In this document: positions 55,701 through 64,000 of the stretch, one piece after another
How positions within the stretch are numbered: the first letter of the stretch is position 1
Layout of the letters: every line of letters begins with the position of its first letter
NCBI RefSeq assembly: GCF_014066305.1
Contig: NW_023501036.1
Coordinates: forward strand, 1,499,501-1,563,500
Reading direction: 5' to 3'
DNA: 64,000 bases
Source: Letharia columbiana
Lineage: Eukaryota > Ascomycota > Lecanoromycetes > Lecanorales > Parmeliaceae
Made by a program: the position numbers and the translations under genes
Notes under the pieces: generated by a model
The model's database searches: none
What the model was told of the DNA's origin: nothing
What the model saw: only the letters and a program-made list of their open reading frames with translations

Positions 55701-57923
55701 ATCGATCATACGAAAAGCCGTTTGCCCATCTGCTTTTTGAGCGTCTTTACCTCCCCAGGTCAATGTTGCCTTGTTGAAGCCAATGATTGGATCCCCATTT
55801 TCGTCTTTGCGTCCTTGAGAAAGCTGCTCATATTTCTCGGTTTCATCCTCGTTCAAGAATTCTTCTACCCGATCCACGGATACTTTGGACTCCTGCACGT
55901 GAGCAATCATATCTGCCAATTGATCCAGTGGATAGCGAAGAATCCCGAAAAGCGAAAGCGCAGTGAAGGCCACCGATGGTATCAGAGGCCTCTTTTCAAC
56001 CACTGTATACAGCAGGAAGGAGAAGAACGTGATGAGTAACGGCACCCCAAACCACACAGTGGCAGCAAACGTATAAAGGATGTACTTGTTCCGAAGAGCC
56101 CGTAACTCTACCGCTCGCTTCTCGCTGACAGTTTGACCGAAGCGTCGTTCCCAAGCAAAGTATTTGATAATTCGGATGTTCTGAAGGATTTCGTTTGTTG
56201 TATGAATACGCACATCGGTTGCAGCCATGACCTTCTTTTGTACTTTGGTAAATTGCTTGGCAATGAAGAGGTTGAGCGGCATGACAAGAACCATCATGAC
56301 AACACTCGCCAGAGCACTCCGTCCCAAGATGCGATAAAGAAGCACAATACATATGACCAACTGCACAGGAGTGCTGCCCCATAGAAAGTGCAGATACGCA
56401 CTGATCTCGCTTACTTTAAAAGAGTCGACAGCCATGAGATTGATGATTGTCCCGACGTTAACTTGCGAGTCGGTAGAGTCTGGGGAAGGGTTGATGTCCG
56501 CTTGCTTTTTCTTCTTGGAGCCCCCCTTCTTCTTGCCTCCTGCATGCGGGAATTGGAATGAATTGCCTTTTAAGTTCTGCTCGTTGGGGTCTTTCTCCTT
56601 TTCGGACTTCTTCTTCTCTTCTCCCAAGACGGTGTCTGTTCCGGCAGCTGCCTTTCGTCTTAGTGCCTTTGCGTAGATTTCTCCAACTATCACAGCACGC
56701 AGTCGGATACATATTCTCCTTCCCAGCCACAGCGCTTGGCCATCAGTAATGGCTTTTATGCATGAGGACATGGCCAATAAAATCATGTAAAACCACGCAG
56801 CGTTCACAGGCGTGCCTGCAGGGTCCTCGACATACTCGAGAAATGCTTTTAGGAGAAGGGTCGGAGCGAAAGTGAAAAGACCCGAGACCATTGCCCATGC
56901 TGCCTGGATTAAGAGATCGCGCTTGAAGTATTTCAGCAAATGCCATGCCAGTTTTGTCGTCTTCTTGAATTGTCTAAAGTCTGCGGTCACCGCAGCTGCT
57001 TTGTCTTTGGCTGCAAGGTTCCATACATCGGAGAGCTCGAACGTCTTCCTGTAACCCTGCCAGACAATAGCATCTACCCAGCCGAAAGTCGCAATCGAGA
57101 AAAGATTGGCTAGAGGCTCGTGAGACGGTTCGAGGTCATCTTCGTAATCTAGCACCACAACCTTGTTCCCTTTTCGAGAGGTGACAGCGATAATCGCAAG
57201 TAGAGTGGCCGTAACAAAGTCGGCTATCCTCAGACCCTGGGCCCTGTGTGACCGAGGATGGAGAACCTCGGAGCGAAAGAGGAGGGCGACTAAAATCCAT
57301 TGCATAAGATAGAGAAGAGCCGTATGGTACCAAAGGTTGGGAATCCAAGAAGGTTTTCTTGCTGTAGTCAGTAGCCTTATGAACACCAGGACGAAGATGT
57401 ACGCCCATGTGGTGACCTCTCCAATGGCAGCAACCGTGCCTTTGTGGCCCCAAGCCTGTGTCAATAGGGCGGCCAGATTGATACCCAACTCTACCGCAAC
57501 AGCCAAAATCTCGATCACGACCACCCAGACATGGCCACGAGGTTTATTGACTTCAACCAGGGATTCCTTTGTCTGGACTTTCGCTAGGTGTAGCGCCAAC
57601 CGATCACTATCATCACTGTCATCATCGATGTCCTGCACTTCTTCTGGGCGGTCTGGATCATCCCTATAGCGACCATGACTTTCGACCGAATTATATGATG
57701 GCTTCAATGGTGCGTAGCCGTTCTTCTGTTTTAATTTTGCGGTTCTCTGTATGGACTGTATTAGGAGGCAGAATAAGGATATGCCGGAGAATATGAGAGG
57801 AAGAAGGACTTGAAGGTAGCTACTCGAGGTTAGCGGTAAGACACATGCTATCCAAATCATTGTACCACAAACTCTCTTTGGAAGCAGACTGAGAAGTCGT
57901 CCCCACTCCATACTGGCTCGCCA
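52740..57923 (-). CDS. ABC transporter, MRP/ABCC type
   Basis: This is a full-size exporter with an extra N-terminal membrane domain (TMD0), typical of fungal Ybt1/Bpt1-like vacuolar or plasma-membrane ABCC pumps for conjugates and drugs. One exon from the first in-frame ATG (57923) gives 1727 aa. The reading frame is open slightly further to 57965 without an ATG, so a short upstream exon is possible. NBD1: Walker A GPTGSGKTSLL (~757), signature LSGGQKQR (~864), Walker B VLLDDCLSAVD. NBD2: Walker A GRTGAGKSSLA (~1454), signature LSQGQRQLL (~1606), Walker B VLLMDEATASID. Lys/Ser-rich linkers follow NBD1 and sit in the first membrane domain (EKKKSEKEKD). An Asp/Ser-rich insertion (SSNNDSDDNNDND) sits inside NBD2. 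The substrate is unknown. Confidence 0.92.
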   Translation of the reverse strand, partial: WRASMEWGRLLSLLPKRVCGTMIWIACVLPLTSSSYLQVLLPLIFSGISLFCLLIQSIQRTAKLKQKNGYAPLKPSYNSVESHGRYRDDPDRPEEVQDIDDDSDDSDRLALHLAKVQTKESLVEVNKPRGHVWVVVIEILAVAVELGINLAALLTQAWGHKGTVAAIGEVTTWAYIFVLVFIRLLTTARKPSWIPNLWYHTALLYLMQWILVALLFRSEVLHPRSHRAQGLRIADFVTATLLAIIAVTSRKGNKVVVLDYEDDLEPSHEPLANLFSIATFGWVDAIVWQGYRKTFELSDVWNLAAKDKAAAVTADFRQFKKTTKLAWHLLKYFKRDLLIQAAWAMVSGLFTFAPTLLLKAFLEYVEDPAGTPVNAAWFYMILLAMSSCIKAITDGQALWLGRRICIRLRAVIVGEIYAKALRRKAAAGTDTVLGEEKKKSEKEKDPNEQNLKGNSFQFPHAGGKKKGGSKKKKQADINPSPDSTDSQVNVGTIINLMAVDSFKVSEISAYLHFLWGSTPVQLVICIVLLYRILGRSALASVVMMVLVMPLNLFIAKQFTKVQKKVMAATDVRIHTTNEILQNIRIIKYFAWERRFGQTVSEKRAVELRALRNKYILYTFAATVWFGVPLLITFFSFLLYTVVEKRPLIPSVAFTALSLFGILRYPLDQLADMIAHVQESKVSVDRVEEFLNEDETEKYEQLSQGRKDENGDPIIGFNKATLTWGGKDAQKADGQTAFRMIDMDIRFLIGCLNIIVGPTGSGKTSLLMALLGEMTLIEGFVFLPGGQSRETLREDPETHLTESIAYCAQQAWLANDTIKQNILFAAPLDELRYTSVIAACALERDLEILDNGDSTLVGEKGITLSGGQKQRISLARALYCNSRHVLLDDCLSAVDSHTAKHIFEHCIMGPLMLGRTCILVTHNIALCVPRSHYVVALLNGKISAQGSPDEVLASGALGDELLIPRPGSRGGSQIHSRNLSALNLDGETKKDTDGHIPEANGHANTAPKEPNSKSKTKDENANIRTEAKATGSVNTKVIKMYLVSMGPWHYWLLAFVAFGLQQVGSVACNVWIRTWANRYTRSIQSVDLMATGTDLHTTSHLHGAAFSSKSFSTGSSFWSLPLSSKSPSSINTMASSDDKIDAWYYLIIYALLSLFYIFVSLIREGYIFWGSLRASRTLHRRLLESVARAKLQFFDTTPLGQLMNRFSKDIEAIDQDVAPVAVGVLGCLFSLISIVILISVITPGFLIAGFFITIIYFAIGQFYLRSSRDLKRLESVQRSPLYQQFGETLSGIVTIRAYGEERRFIRDNQTRVDTHNRPFIYLWAANRWLALRVDFTGALVAFFAGVFVILSIGTIDAGSAGLSLTYAVMFTENVLWLVRLYSMNEQNMNSVERVKEYIEVEQEAKAIIDEARPAGNWPSQGAIQFMNYTTRYRPDLEPVLTNLTFNVQPGERVGIVGRTGAGKSSLALALFRGLEAVEGKIVIDDVDIGLIGLQDLREAITIVPQDPTLFTGTVRSNLDPFSLFTDEEIFATLRRVQLIGIPTSDAGSSSATSIVPDLPTPPDSPPSSNNDSDDNNDNDLAKKMTNTLENANVFTNLSSPIAESGSNLSQGQRQLLCLARALLKAPRVLLMDEATASIDYATDSKIQDTLRDVKESTILTIAHRLQTIIDYDKVLVLEKGEVIEYDAPWELISREGGIFRGMCEMSGDLEALTEGANKAAQKKKLIDV

Positions 57924-59375
57924 CATTCCCCGAACATGGTCGATCCCAAGAAGTTGACTTGTCAAATACCTAGGGAATTGAGGTAATCCATCACAAGCAC
58001 GAGAGGAAGAGTAGCAAGTTTATATATTAGGAAGTAAGCAGTCTAATGTTTGCGATGCAGGTATGGTCTTTAGTCTTTAGTCTTTAGTCCTTATCTGCGA
58101 CATACCTTACTTCACAAGTTCACCGCTCAACCGGCATTAAGGTGATAGTCACTCATGCAACCGCGGTCCCGTCTTACCGAGTGGGCTAAAGTTTCCCTTT
58201 GTGCCCCCGAAAACCACACATAGCCGTGATAGCTTAATCTATGGGTAATTATAACCGGGATACATCTACATCAGTGTTGATGAGTAGATGTGCTGTAGAA
58301 AGGATGTTCAAACAGGGAATGTTGGCGCCAAAAGCCTTCTTGCTGGTCCTGATGGCTGGAGTGTTGATCCCGCTTCGGCTGCCAATCTTCTTTGTCCACG
58401 CCTGTAGCGGTATGACGGTCTACTTGTATAAGATACTACAACTGATGCTATTTTGTCCCATTTGAGGGGAAGCGTTCTATGCTCAATGTTCAGATTTCAG
58501 ACAGCCAACCTCTCGACTGAGCAGCACGAAGGGGGCACAGTCTGCTGGAAAGCCTTCCATTGTGCGACTTTCCTGTCACATTGCCATGTACAGCACGCTT
58601 TGATTCATGTAAAACGAGGAGGTAGACTAGTCAGTCCTTGGGCTATGCGTAGTTGCATACTTCTTGGCTTCCTCGGAAGACAGATGCATTCCTGCAATAA
58701 CAAGGTGATATAATAAGCTGTAGTACTTGTATGCACCCCCAGCTTGATGTTGGAAGTCTTCAAGCTACGATCCTGATGCGGGTTAAGGATCGGAGCATGG
58801 AAGGGAAGGGTCCTCAACTTGTTTTTTATGCTTAAAAGCGCTGTCGTGGGGCGCCAAGCGAGCGGCGAGGTGTTTGGGTAGGGGGTTCGGAGGGCCCAGC
58901 AGCCTCGCAACCAACCCGAAGGGCAAAGAGAGAGAGAGAGAGAGAACCCCCCCCAACCCCCACCTTTCTTACAAAGCTTTAAGGCACCCCTCGACACCTC
59001 TCGTTTGCTATTGCAACGCTGTTATAAGCATTCCTCCGTGCGTTTAGTGAAGGCTTCTGAGCAATCATACACTGCTCAAACAACGGCCGAAATGCAAGTC
59101 GACGACTAGGCAGCGGCACCAGAATTATAGGTGCATCAAACCTAATCGCCCGACGCCCGTGGAGAAAAGGGTCTCGGATTGGTTCAGCAATGGCGTCCAG
59201 GTGCAGTAGGAAGGATCGAAGCGCGCGAGACTTGGTCCGACCGAACGAGAATCAAAAGCCCGCCTGATTGAAAAGCTTGCATATATAGTCGACCGTCGAA
59301 GGTCGGGATTGCAATTGAGACAGCATTTTCGTCGCTCTTGCCTTTGTATTCTCTGCTTGCAGGCATCTTCCGAGA
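57924..59375. other. Divergent spacer, ABC transporter and methyltransferase
   Basis: This 1.45-kb region includes a thrice-repeated GTCTTTA element (58066-58087), an AG-dinucleotide run (58927-58945) next to C-runs, and no recognisable gene. It should contain the promoters of both flanking genes. Confidence 0.45.
58927..58945 (+). repeat. AG dinucleotide microsatellite
   Basis: About nine AG units are followed by a C-rich stretch. This is simple sequence likely to vary in length between isolates. Confidence 0.85.
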
Positions 59376-61404
59376 ATGGCAACAACGACAGAATCAATCG
59401 CCGTGGAACCCTATCTGCAGGCGTCCAATGTTTGTATTCTCGCTCAACAGAGACATTTCGGATTGAAAAGTTTGCTGATGGACGCCTCCCAGTACGGCGA
59501 TGACCCTGATTCCGCCTACGGTGACGAAGTGTATGTTCAACTGAGCAGGTCCAAACTCTTCCCGGGGAAAACAACGTTGACGAAGTAAACTGGATCATAG
59601 AGGAAGTTACACAACATCACTGGCGTCCAACATCACAGACTACAAAATCGAAAACAATCGGAGATACCATGCCTACAAAGAAGGCAGTACGTCGTGTCTC
59701 CCTAGCTGTTGAGACCACCCCCACCACCCTTCTAACACAAAAAAGGCTACCTTTACCCCAACGATGAGGTACACGTGCGCCAGTAGTGAAGTTCAAATAG
59801 TAGCACTAAGCTCGACAATAGAAAGAGAGTGACCGCTTAGACATCATGCACAAGTTGACAGAGGTCAGCCTGGGAGGAAAGCTAAACCTGGCTCCTGTGC
59901 CCTCCAACCTTCAGCGTATACTCGACATTGGCACGGGGACGGGAATATGGGCAATGGAGATGGGTGAGGATTTCCAATACTGCATCTGAAAACACGGACT
60001 GCATGTACGGGTCAATTGATCACTGACATCGTGTTGACAGGAGACAAATACCCGAATGCTGAGGTATAGAGATTCATCACGTAAAGAGACATTGGCTTAT
60101 GGCTGAACACACAGATATTGGGCAATGACCTAAGTGCAATTCAACCGCGATGGTAAGTTCTAAGTGCTATATTCGTGCACGGTGACTCTCTATAACTGTC
60201 AAGTTATGTGCACAAGTGCTACGTTTTACAAACATTGTCTGTTTACAGAATCCTGTACTATTCGTCAGGGGCGATTATCCACTACAAGCAAGATACACCA
60301 TCCTCAAATTTTCACTGCATCTTTGTATTCCTTTCCACTAAACTACCAATATCCACAAACGACTGGCTGCAATCGCTTCAACCCCATCAGATATCATGAA
60401 CCTTACGGCGCTCTTTAGCCAGGCCACCCTAGCTAGAGGCTTTAACTATGAAGTCCTCTCCTTTTGCCTTGCTGCTGTTGCTACCTTTTGCATTCTCCTT
60501 GTATATGGTGCCAATATTGATCTTCCCGGCTTCGTCTTTTTCAACTAATGCCACCGAAACTCATAGGGTACCGCCCAATGTACGCTTTGAGATCGATGAC
60601 GTGGAGGCAAATTGGACATATCATCAGACATTCGACTACATCCACTGCCGCTTCATGGGCAATGCTATTCGCAACTGGCCTCGGTTGGTCCGTCAATGCT
60701 TTGAGTAGGTCACTCTATCGCCCACTTCCTAAGGAATTTCTCAGAACATCAAGGGCAACTAAAGCAATGAAGTTTCTCGGGGTGTCCGTTCCAAGGCGGG
60801 AACACAAACAAAATGAAAATCCATTCATTAACATTCAAATAGGCATACCAAACCAGGCGGCTGGGTCGAATGCATCGATCTCGACCTGGAATGGAACTCT
60901 CCAGACGGTTCTCTCACCCCCGACCTCGCTTCTAAACACTTCAATACCACCTTCCTTGCGGCTTCACGAGAAGGCGGCATGGAGCCTTGCCCTGGACCTC
61001 TTCTCGAAGGCTGGTTGAGAGACGCTGGTTTCAAGGATGTTGCGGCTGAGAGGCATGTTTGGCCTGTGGGAACCTGGCCTGCTGACAGATATCTGGTACC
61101 AACAATACCTAAACGTCTCGATATCTATGCACTACTGATCCAATATTGCAGAAAGAAGTTGGCGCCTGGAACTACCTCCAGATCATGGAAGGTCTCGAAG
61201 CTTTCACTTACGCTCTTTTCACGCGTGTTCTGGGCTACTCGCAGCAAGAGGTCGATGTTGTATGTGCGAAGATCAGGAAAGAAATGAAAAATCCTAAGAT
61301 GCACGCATACTTCTATCTGTAAGGCTACTCGTCCCTACTCATGAATGAGGTTTGACTCCCTTCATAGACACGTCGCCTATGGCAAGAAGCCCGAGGACAA
61401 GTAA
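59376..61404 (+). CDS. LaeA-like SAM-dependent methyltransferase
   Basis: This is a class I methyltransferase of the UbiE/LaeA-like group abundant in filamentous fungi; some members regulate secondary metabolism, most are uncharacterised. Supported exons: 59376-59530,59601-59686,59746-59768,59822-59963,60041-60063,60115-60152,60567-60704,60857-61095,61152-61318,61368-61404. Recognised blocks are SLASNITDYKIENNRRYHAY, YLYPNDE, SAM motif I RILDIGTGTGIWAMEMG, AIQPRW|VPPNVRFEIDDVEANW, FMGNAIRNWPRLVRQCFE and GWVECIDLDLEWNSPDG. The C-terminus is FTYALFTRVLGYSQQ to HVAYGKKPEDK. The junction after CFE is unresolved: a short exon at 60745 (EHQ) is expected before GGWVE, but its donor does not fit without a one-base change in a GGG run. 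The 414-nt intron 60153-60566 is unusually long. Confidence 0.75.
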
Positions 61405-61775
61405 AGGAGACGGGTACAAGCCAGCACACAGTCCGTCACGGCAGCCGGGTTCAATTGGCGAGGGCAGCATCACGGCGGATGGTATCCTTTCCCAGCTTTT
61501 CCTTAGCGACTCTCTGTAGCATTCACAAGAGCATTTCCACGGGAGACAGTCTAGCATGCAATCATGGTTTGGGCAATATTACTTCAACGCCTATACCATG
61601 CAATCCTTCAACTCCTATGAAAGCACCTGCAGTTCGTCACGCCTCCAGCATCTGTCTGTCCATCCCTTGCAGCCGTTCGTATGTCCAAGGCATACCGTCA
61701 AGCAAAATGCTTCGCTATGCATGCTTACGCGTGAATGCAACCACTTCTAGCCTTCCATTCCATCAGCTGCGACAT

Positions 61776-62382
61776 CTAAGGACCACCGTCATGACCCTCC
61801 TTGCCCTCGCTCGACTTGGCCGCCTCGGATTTCTTGGACGCTTCCATCTTCGCGAAGAGGGATTGCGGCTTCGCTCTGCATCGGCACCACAATCAGACCA
61901 TCGATCTTTGACGCTTGCCTGATCGGGTTGGGTCGGGGTTGAGGGAAAGAGGAAACACTCACTTCCCAAACTGCTTGCTCTTGTACGCCGACAGCTTGGC
62001 CGTGCATGGGCTCATGATCGTGTCCGAGGGTGAGACGTAGACTTGCTTCGCCCTGTAGTCCAAAAACGCTCGTTAGCCGTCGTCCCTCCCTCTTTAATTC
62101 AAACCCAACCCATCCCCATCCCCATCCCCATCCCTCACCACAAGCCTCGCCCCCCCTCCCCCCACAATATGTTCTGACAACGATACGGGAAGCTGGCCCG
62201 ACTTACTTGTCCTCCTCCAACCGACTCTGCAGTACCTGCCGGTGATACTCCATGCTCTGCGGCTTGTTGGCGCTCTCTTTCCCCACCGTGTTGGACACCT
62301 GGTCGGCCTTGGGCTTCGTGGGCGAGGGGCCCGAGGTGTTGATGTCGCGGGAGGCGAGGGGTTTGGTGGGAGAGGAGGACAT
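61776..62382 (-). CDS. SPO12: Spo12-like cell-cycle protein
   Basis: Spo12 is a small nuclear/nucleolar protein of the FEAR network that promotes Cdc14 release at anaphase and meiosis progression. Exons 62382-62207, 62052-61963 and 61875-61776 give 121 aa. Intron ends are GTAAGT/CTACAG and GTGAGT/ATGCAG. The diagnostic family motif SPSDTIMSPCTAKLSAYKSK lies at about residues 65-84, followed by QFGKAKPQSLFAKME. The N-terminal half is disordered with Ser/Thr-Pro phosphorylation candidates, and the tail is Lys/Ser-rich. It converges on the methyltransferase gene and is easy to miss because each exon is short. Confidence 0.9.
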
Positions 62383-62757
62383 TTTTGTGTGTGTGAGGTC
62401 TGGTGGTGGTTCGCTGGTGGATGAAGGGGGATTTTTGGGGGAGAGGGTGGGTTTGGTGGAAGGGGAGGGTGTTTGTGGGTATGGGGCAGGTTCTGTGAAG
62501 GCTTGTGGGGGAGTGTGGAGTGTGTGGGATTTGGGGTTGAGTTGGTGGACAAGGGCTGCTGGTTTTGACTATTTACGTAGGGCTGTTGTGAGGGGCAACC
62601 ATTGCGAAGGCAATCGTAAAAGGCTCCGCTGGCTCGCTGGTAGCTTGAATGCTGCAAAATAGTAGTACTAAGGTCAGTGGAAAAGATGAATCGATGCTTG
62701 CTCTACATGCTATACATCATAATATCATGGCGCCTTTTCCCGGACCCAAATCCACAT
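62383..62757. other. Spacer, SPO12 promoter
   Basis: This 375-bp stretch is G/T-rich on the plus strand near SPO12. No gene was recognised. Confidence 0.5.
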
Positions 62758-64000
62758 CTACAACTTCGACTTCTGCTGCACCCCACTCTCCCTCAACAAC
62801 CTCTCCCCCATTTGCTTCTGCCTATCCAACTTCTCCCTAACCTCCGCGCCCCTCTTATTCTCATTCTTCCCCATCTGCTGTAGATGCACCTCATCAGGGC
62901 CATCCGCAATCCTTAATGTCCTGATCTGCGCCCACATATTTGCTAGCGGCGTATCCTGACACACACCCGCCCCTCCATAACTCTGGACAGCCCGATCGAT
63001 GACCGTCAATGCCATTTGGGGCACCATGACCTTCGCCTCCGCGATCTCTTTGAGAGCACTCTTCGCGTCTTTTTCATCAATCTTCATAGCGGCGTTGAGC
63101 ACAATCAGGCGGGCGGCGTCGATTTCAAGGCGGGACTTGGCAATCCATTCGAGTATGACGCCGTGCTCAGCGAGCAATTTGCCAAACGGCTTCTTGGTAG
63201 GGTCGTTCACGCGGGCAATCATCCAATCCAAGGCTTTTTCTGCGGCGCCGATAGAGCGCATGGCGTGGTGAATGCGTCCGGGGCCAAGACGGCCTTGGAT
63301 GATTTCGAAGCCGCGGCCTTCGCCGAGGACCATATTTGAGGCAGGTACGCGGACGTTCTCGAAGGTGATGTGGGCGTGGCCGTGAGGAGCGTCGTCGTAG
63401 CCGTAGACGGATAGGACTCGCTTGACGGTTACACCTTTGGTGCCTGCTGGGACAAGGATCACGGATTGTTGCTTGTATACATTTGAGTTGTTGGGATCGC
63501 TTTTGCCCATGACTATGTAGATCTTGCATCGTGGGTCGCCGGCGCCACTGCTCCACCATTTCTGTGACGTCGGTAAGTAAAGGCCAGCAGCTTCTGGGAA
63601 AGCGAACACCGTACCGAGCCATTCAATATGTAGTCATTGCCTTGTTTTGTCATAGATAATGTGATGTTCGTAGCATCGCTAGACGCAACATCTGGTTCGG
63701 TCATGAGGAAAGCGGATCTGATGTCGCCGTTCAAAAGCGGAGTGAGCCATTGCTTCTTTTGAGCCTCGTTGCCGTATTTCGCCAAAACCTCCATGTTACC
63801 AGTATCTGGTGCTGCACAGTTGGTGGCCTATATTATTCTTCAATATCAAAGGGTCTGTAACCTTTTGAAAGCGGTCTCGTACCTCAGAAGCTGTCCTGCA
63901 TTTCCCCATATACTCTGCCATCAACCCATACTCCAAATTCGAGAAGCCTGCCCCCTCCTTGAAGTGATTCTTGGGTAGAAACATATTCCAAAGTCCCAGC
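62758..64000 (-). CDS. Peroxisomal acyl-CoA dehydrogenase, ACAD10/11-like (partial)
   Basis: This FAD flavoprotein oxidises acyl-CoA to enoyl-CoA. The window holds the middle and C-terminus; the 5' end lies beyond 64000. Exons are 64000-63883, 63827-63615 and 63561-62758, with introns GTACGA...AATATAG and GTACGG...TCACAG. Blocks: [57 protein letters not shown] (FAD and substrate contact), [40 protein letters not shown] and [16 protein letters not shown]. Together these indicate the ACAD10/11 subgroup. The protein ends QQKSKL; the terminal SKL is a type-1 peroxisomal targeting signal, which suggests peroxisomal rather than mitochondrial beta-oxidation. Confidence 0.92.

Noticed and set aside
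57924..57965. Upstream extension of the ABC transporter start
   Set aside because: The frame is open but has no ATG; a candidate upstream ATG (about 57990, on the minus strand) does not splice in frame.

Overview
The window is nuclear DNA of a filamentous ascomycete (Pezizomycotina). Genes carry many short GT-AG introns with CTRAC-like branch points. The gene set is typical of the group: Sec61 alpha, Sec8, an importin-13/Kap122-like karyopherin, ORC2, SLP1, Spo12, a LaeA-like methyltransferase and an MRP-type ABC transporter. Several 80-220 nt introns share internal motifs like the introner-like elements known from Mycosphaerellales/Capnodiales, so a Dothideomycete is the best guess. That placement is inference, not proof.

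Layout. 0.3-24.5 kb is a gene-dense core: bHLH factor CBF1 (+), SEC61 (+), mitochondrial ornithine acetyltransferase (-), SEC8 (+), PDX1 vitamin B6 synthase (-), a FUN14 protein (+), an importin-beta karyopherin (-), a lysozyme-like secreted protein (+), aminopeptidase P (+) and ORC2 (-). 24.8-30.1 kb is an AT-rich accessory island. It holds a poly-A run, a tRNA-like SINE remnant and a frame-broken orphan locus with an N-terminal CCHC zinc knuckle. A short sequence seen beside ORC2 recurs, diverged, at the far edge of the island.

30-44 kb holds fast-evolving surface or secreted genes around one housekeeping gene: an orphan 326-aa protein (+), a very large Ser/Thr/Pro-rich secreted glycoprotein (-), a GH53-like glycosidase with a low-complexity N-terminal half (+), NDUFA12 of complex I (-) and a single-pass membrane glycoprotein rich in introner-like introns (+). 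Between them lies a repeat-bearing spacer (35.5-37.4 kb). 44-64 kb returns to core genes: PGS1 (+), SLP1 (-), a medium-chain dehydrogenase (-), an MRP-type ABC transporter (-), a LaeA-like methyltransferase (+), SPO12 (-) and a peroxisomal acyl-CoA dehydrogenase cut by the window end (-).

The core genes are not one pathway. They cover ER translocation and exocytosis (SEC61, SEC8, SLP1), mitochondria (ornithine acetyltransferase, FUN14, NDUFA12, PGS1), nuclear transport and the cell cycle (karyopherin, ORC2, SPO12) and metabolism (PDX1, acyl-CoA dehydrogenase). Strands alternate often, giving many convergent pairs with short 3' gaps (113 bp and 119 bp in two cases).

Quality warning: four otherwise intact genes (FUN14, ORC2, the large glycoprotein, the membrane glycoprotein) need removal of exactly one base in a C-run or simple repeat to restore the frame. 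Local indel errors are therefore likely, and frame breaks in this window should be read with that in mind. Exon boundaries were worked out by hand from splice signals and reading-frame continuity; none is confirmed by transcripts.
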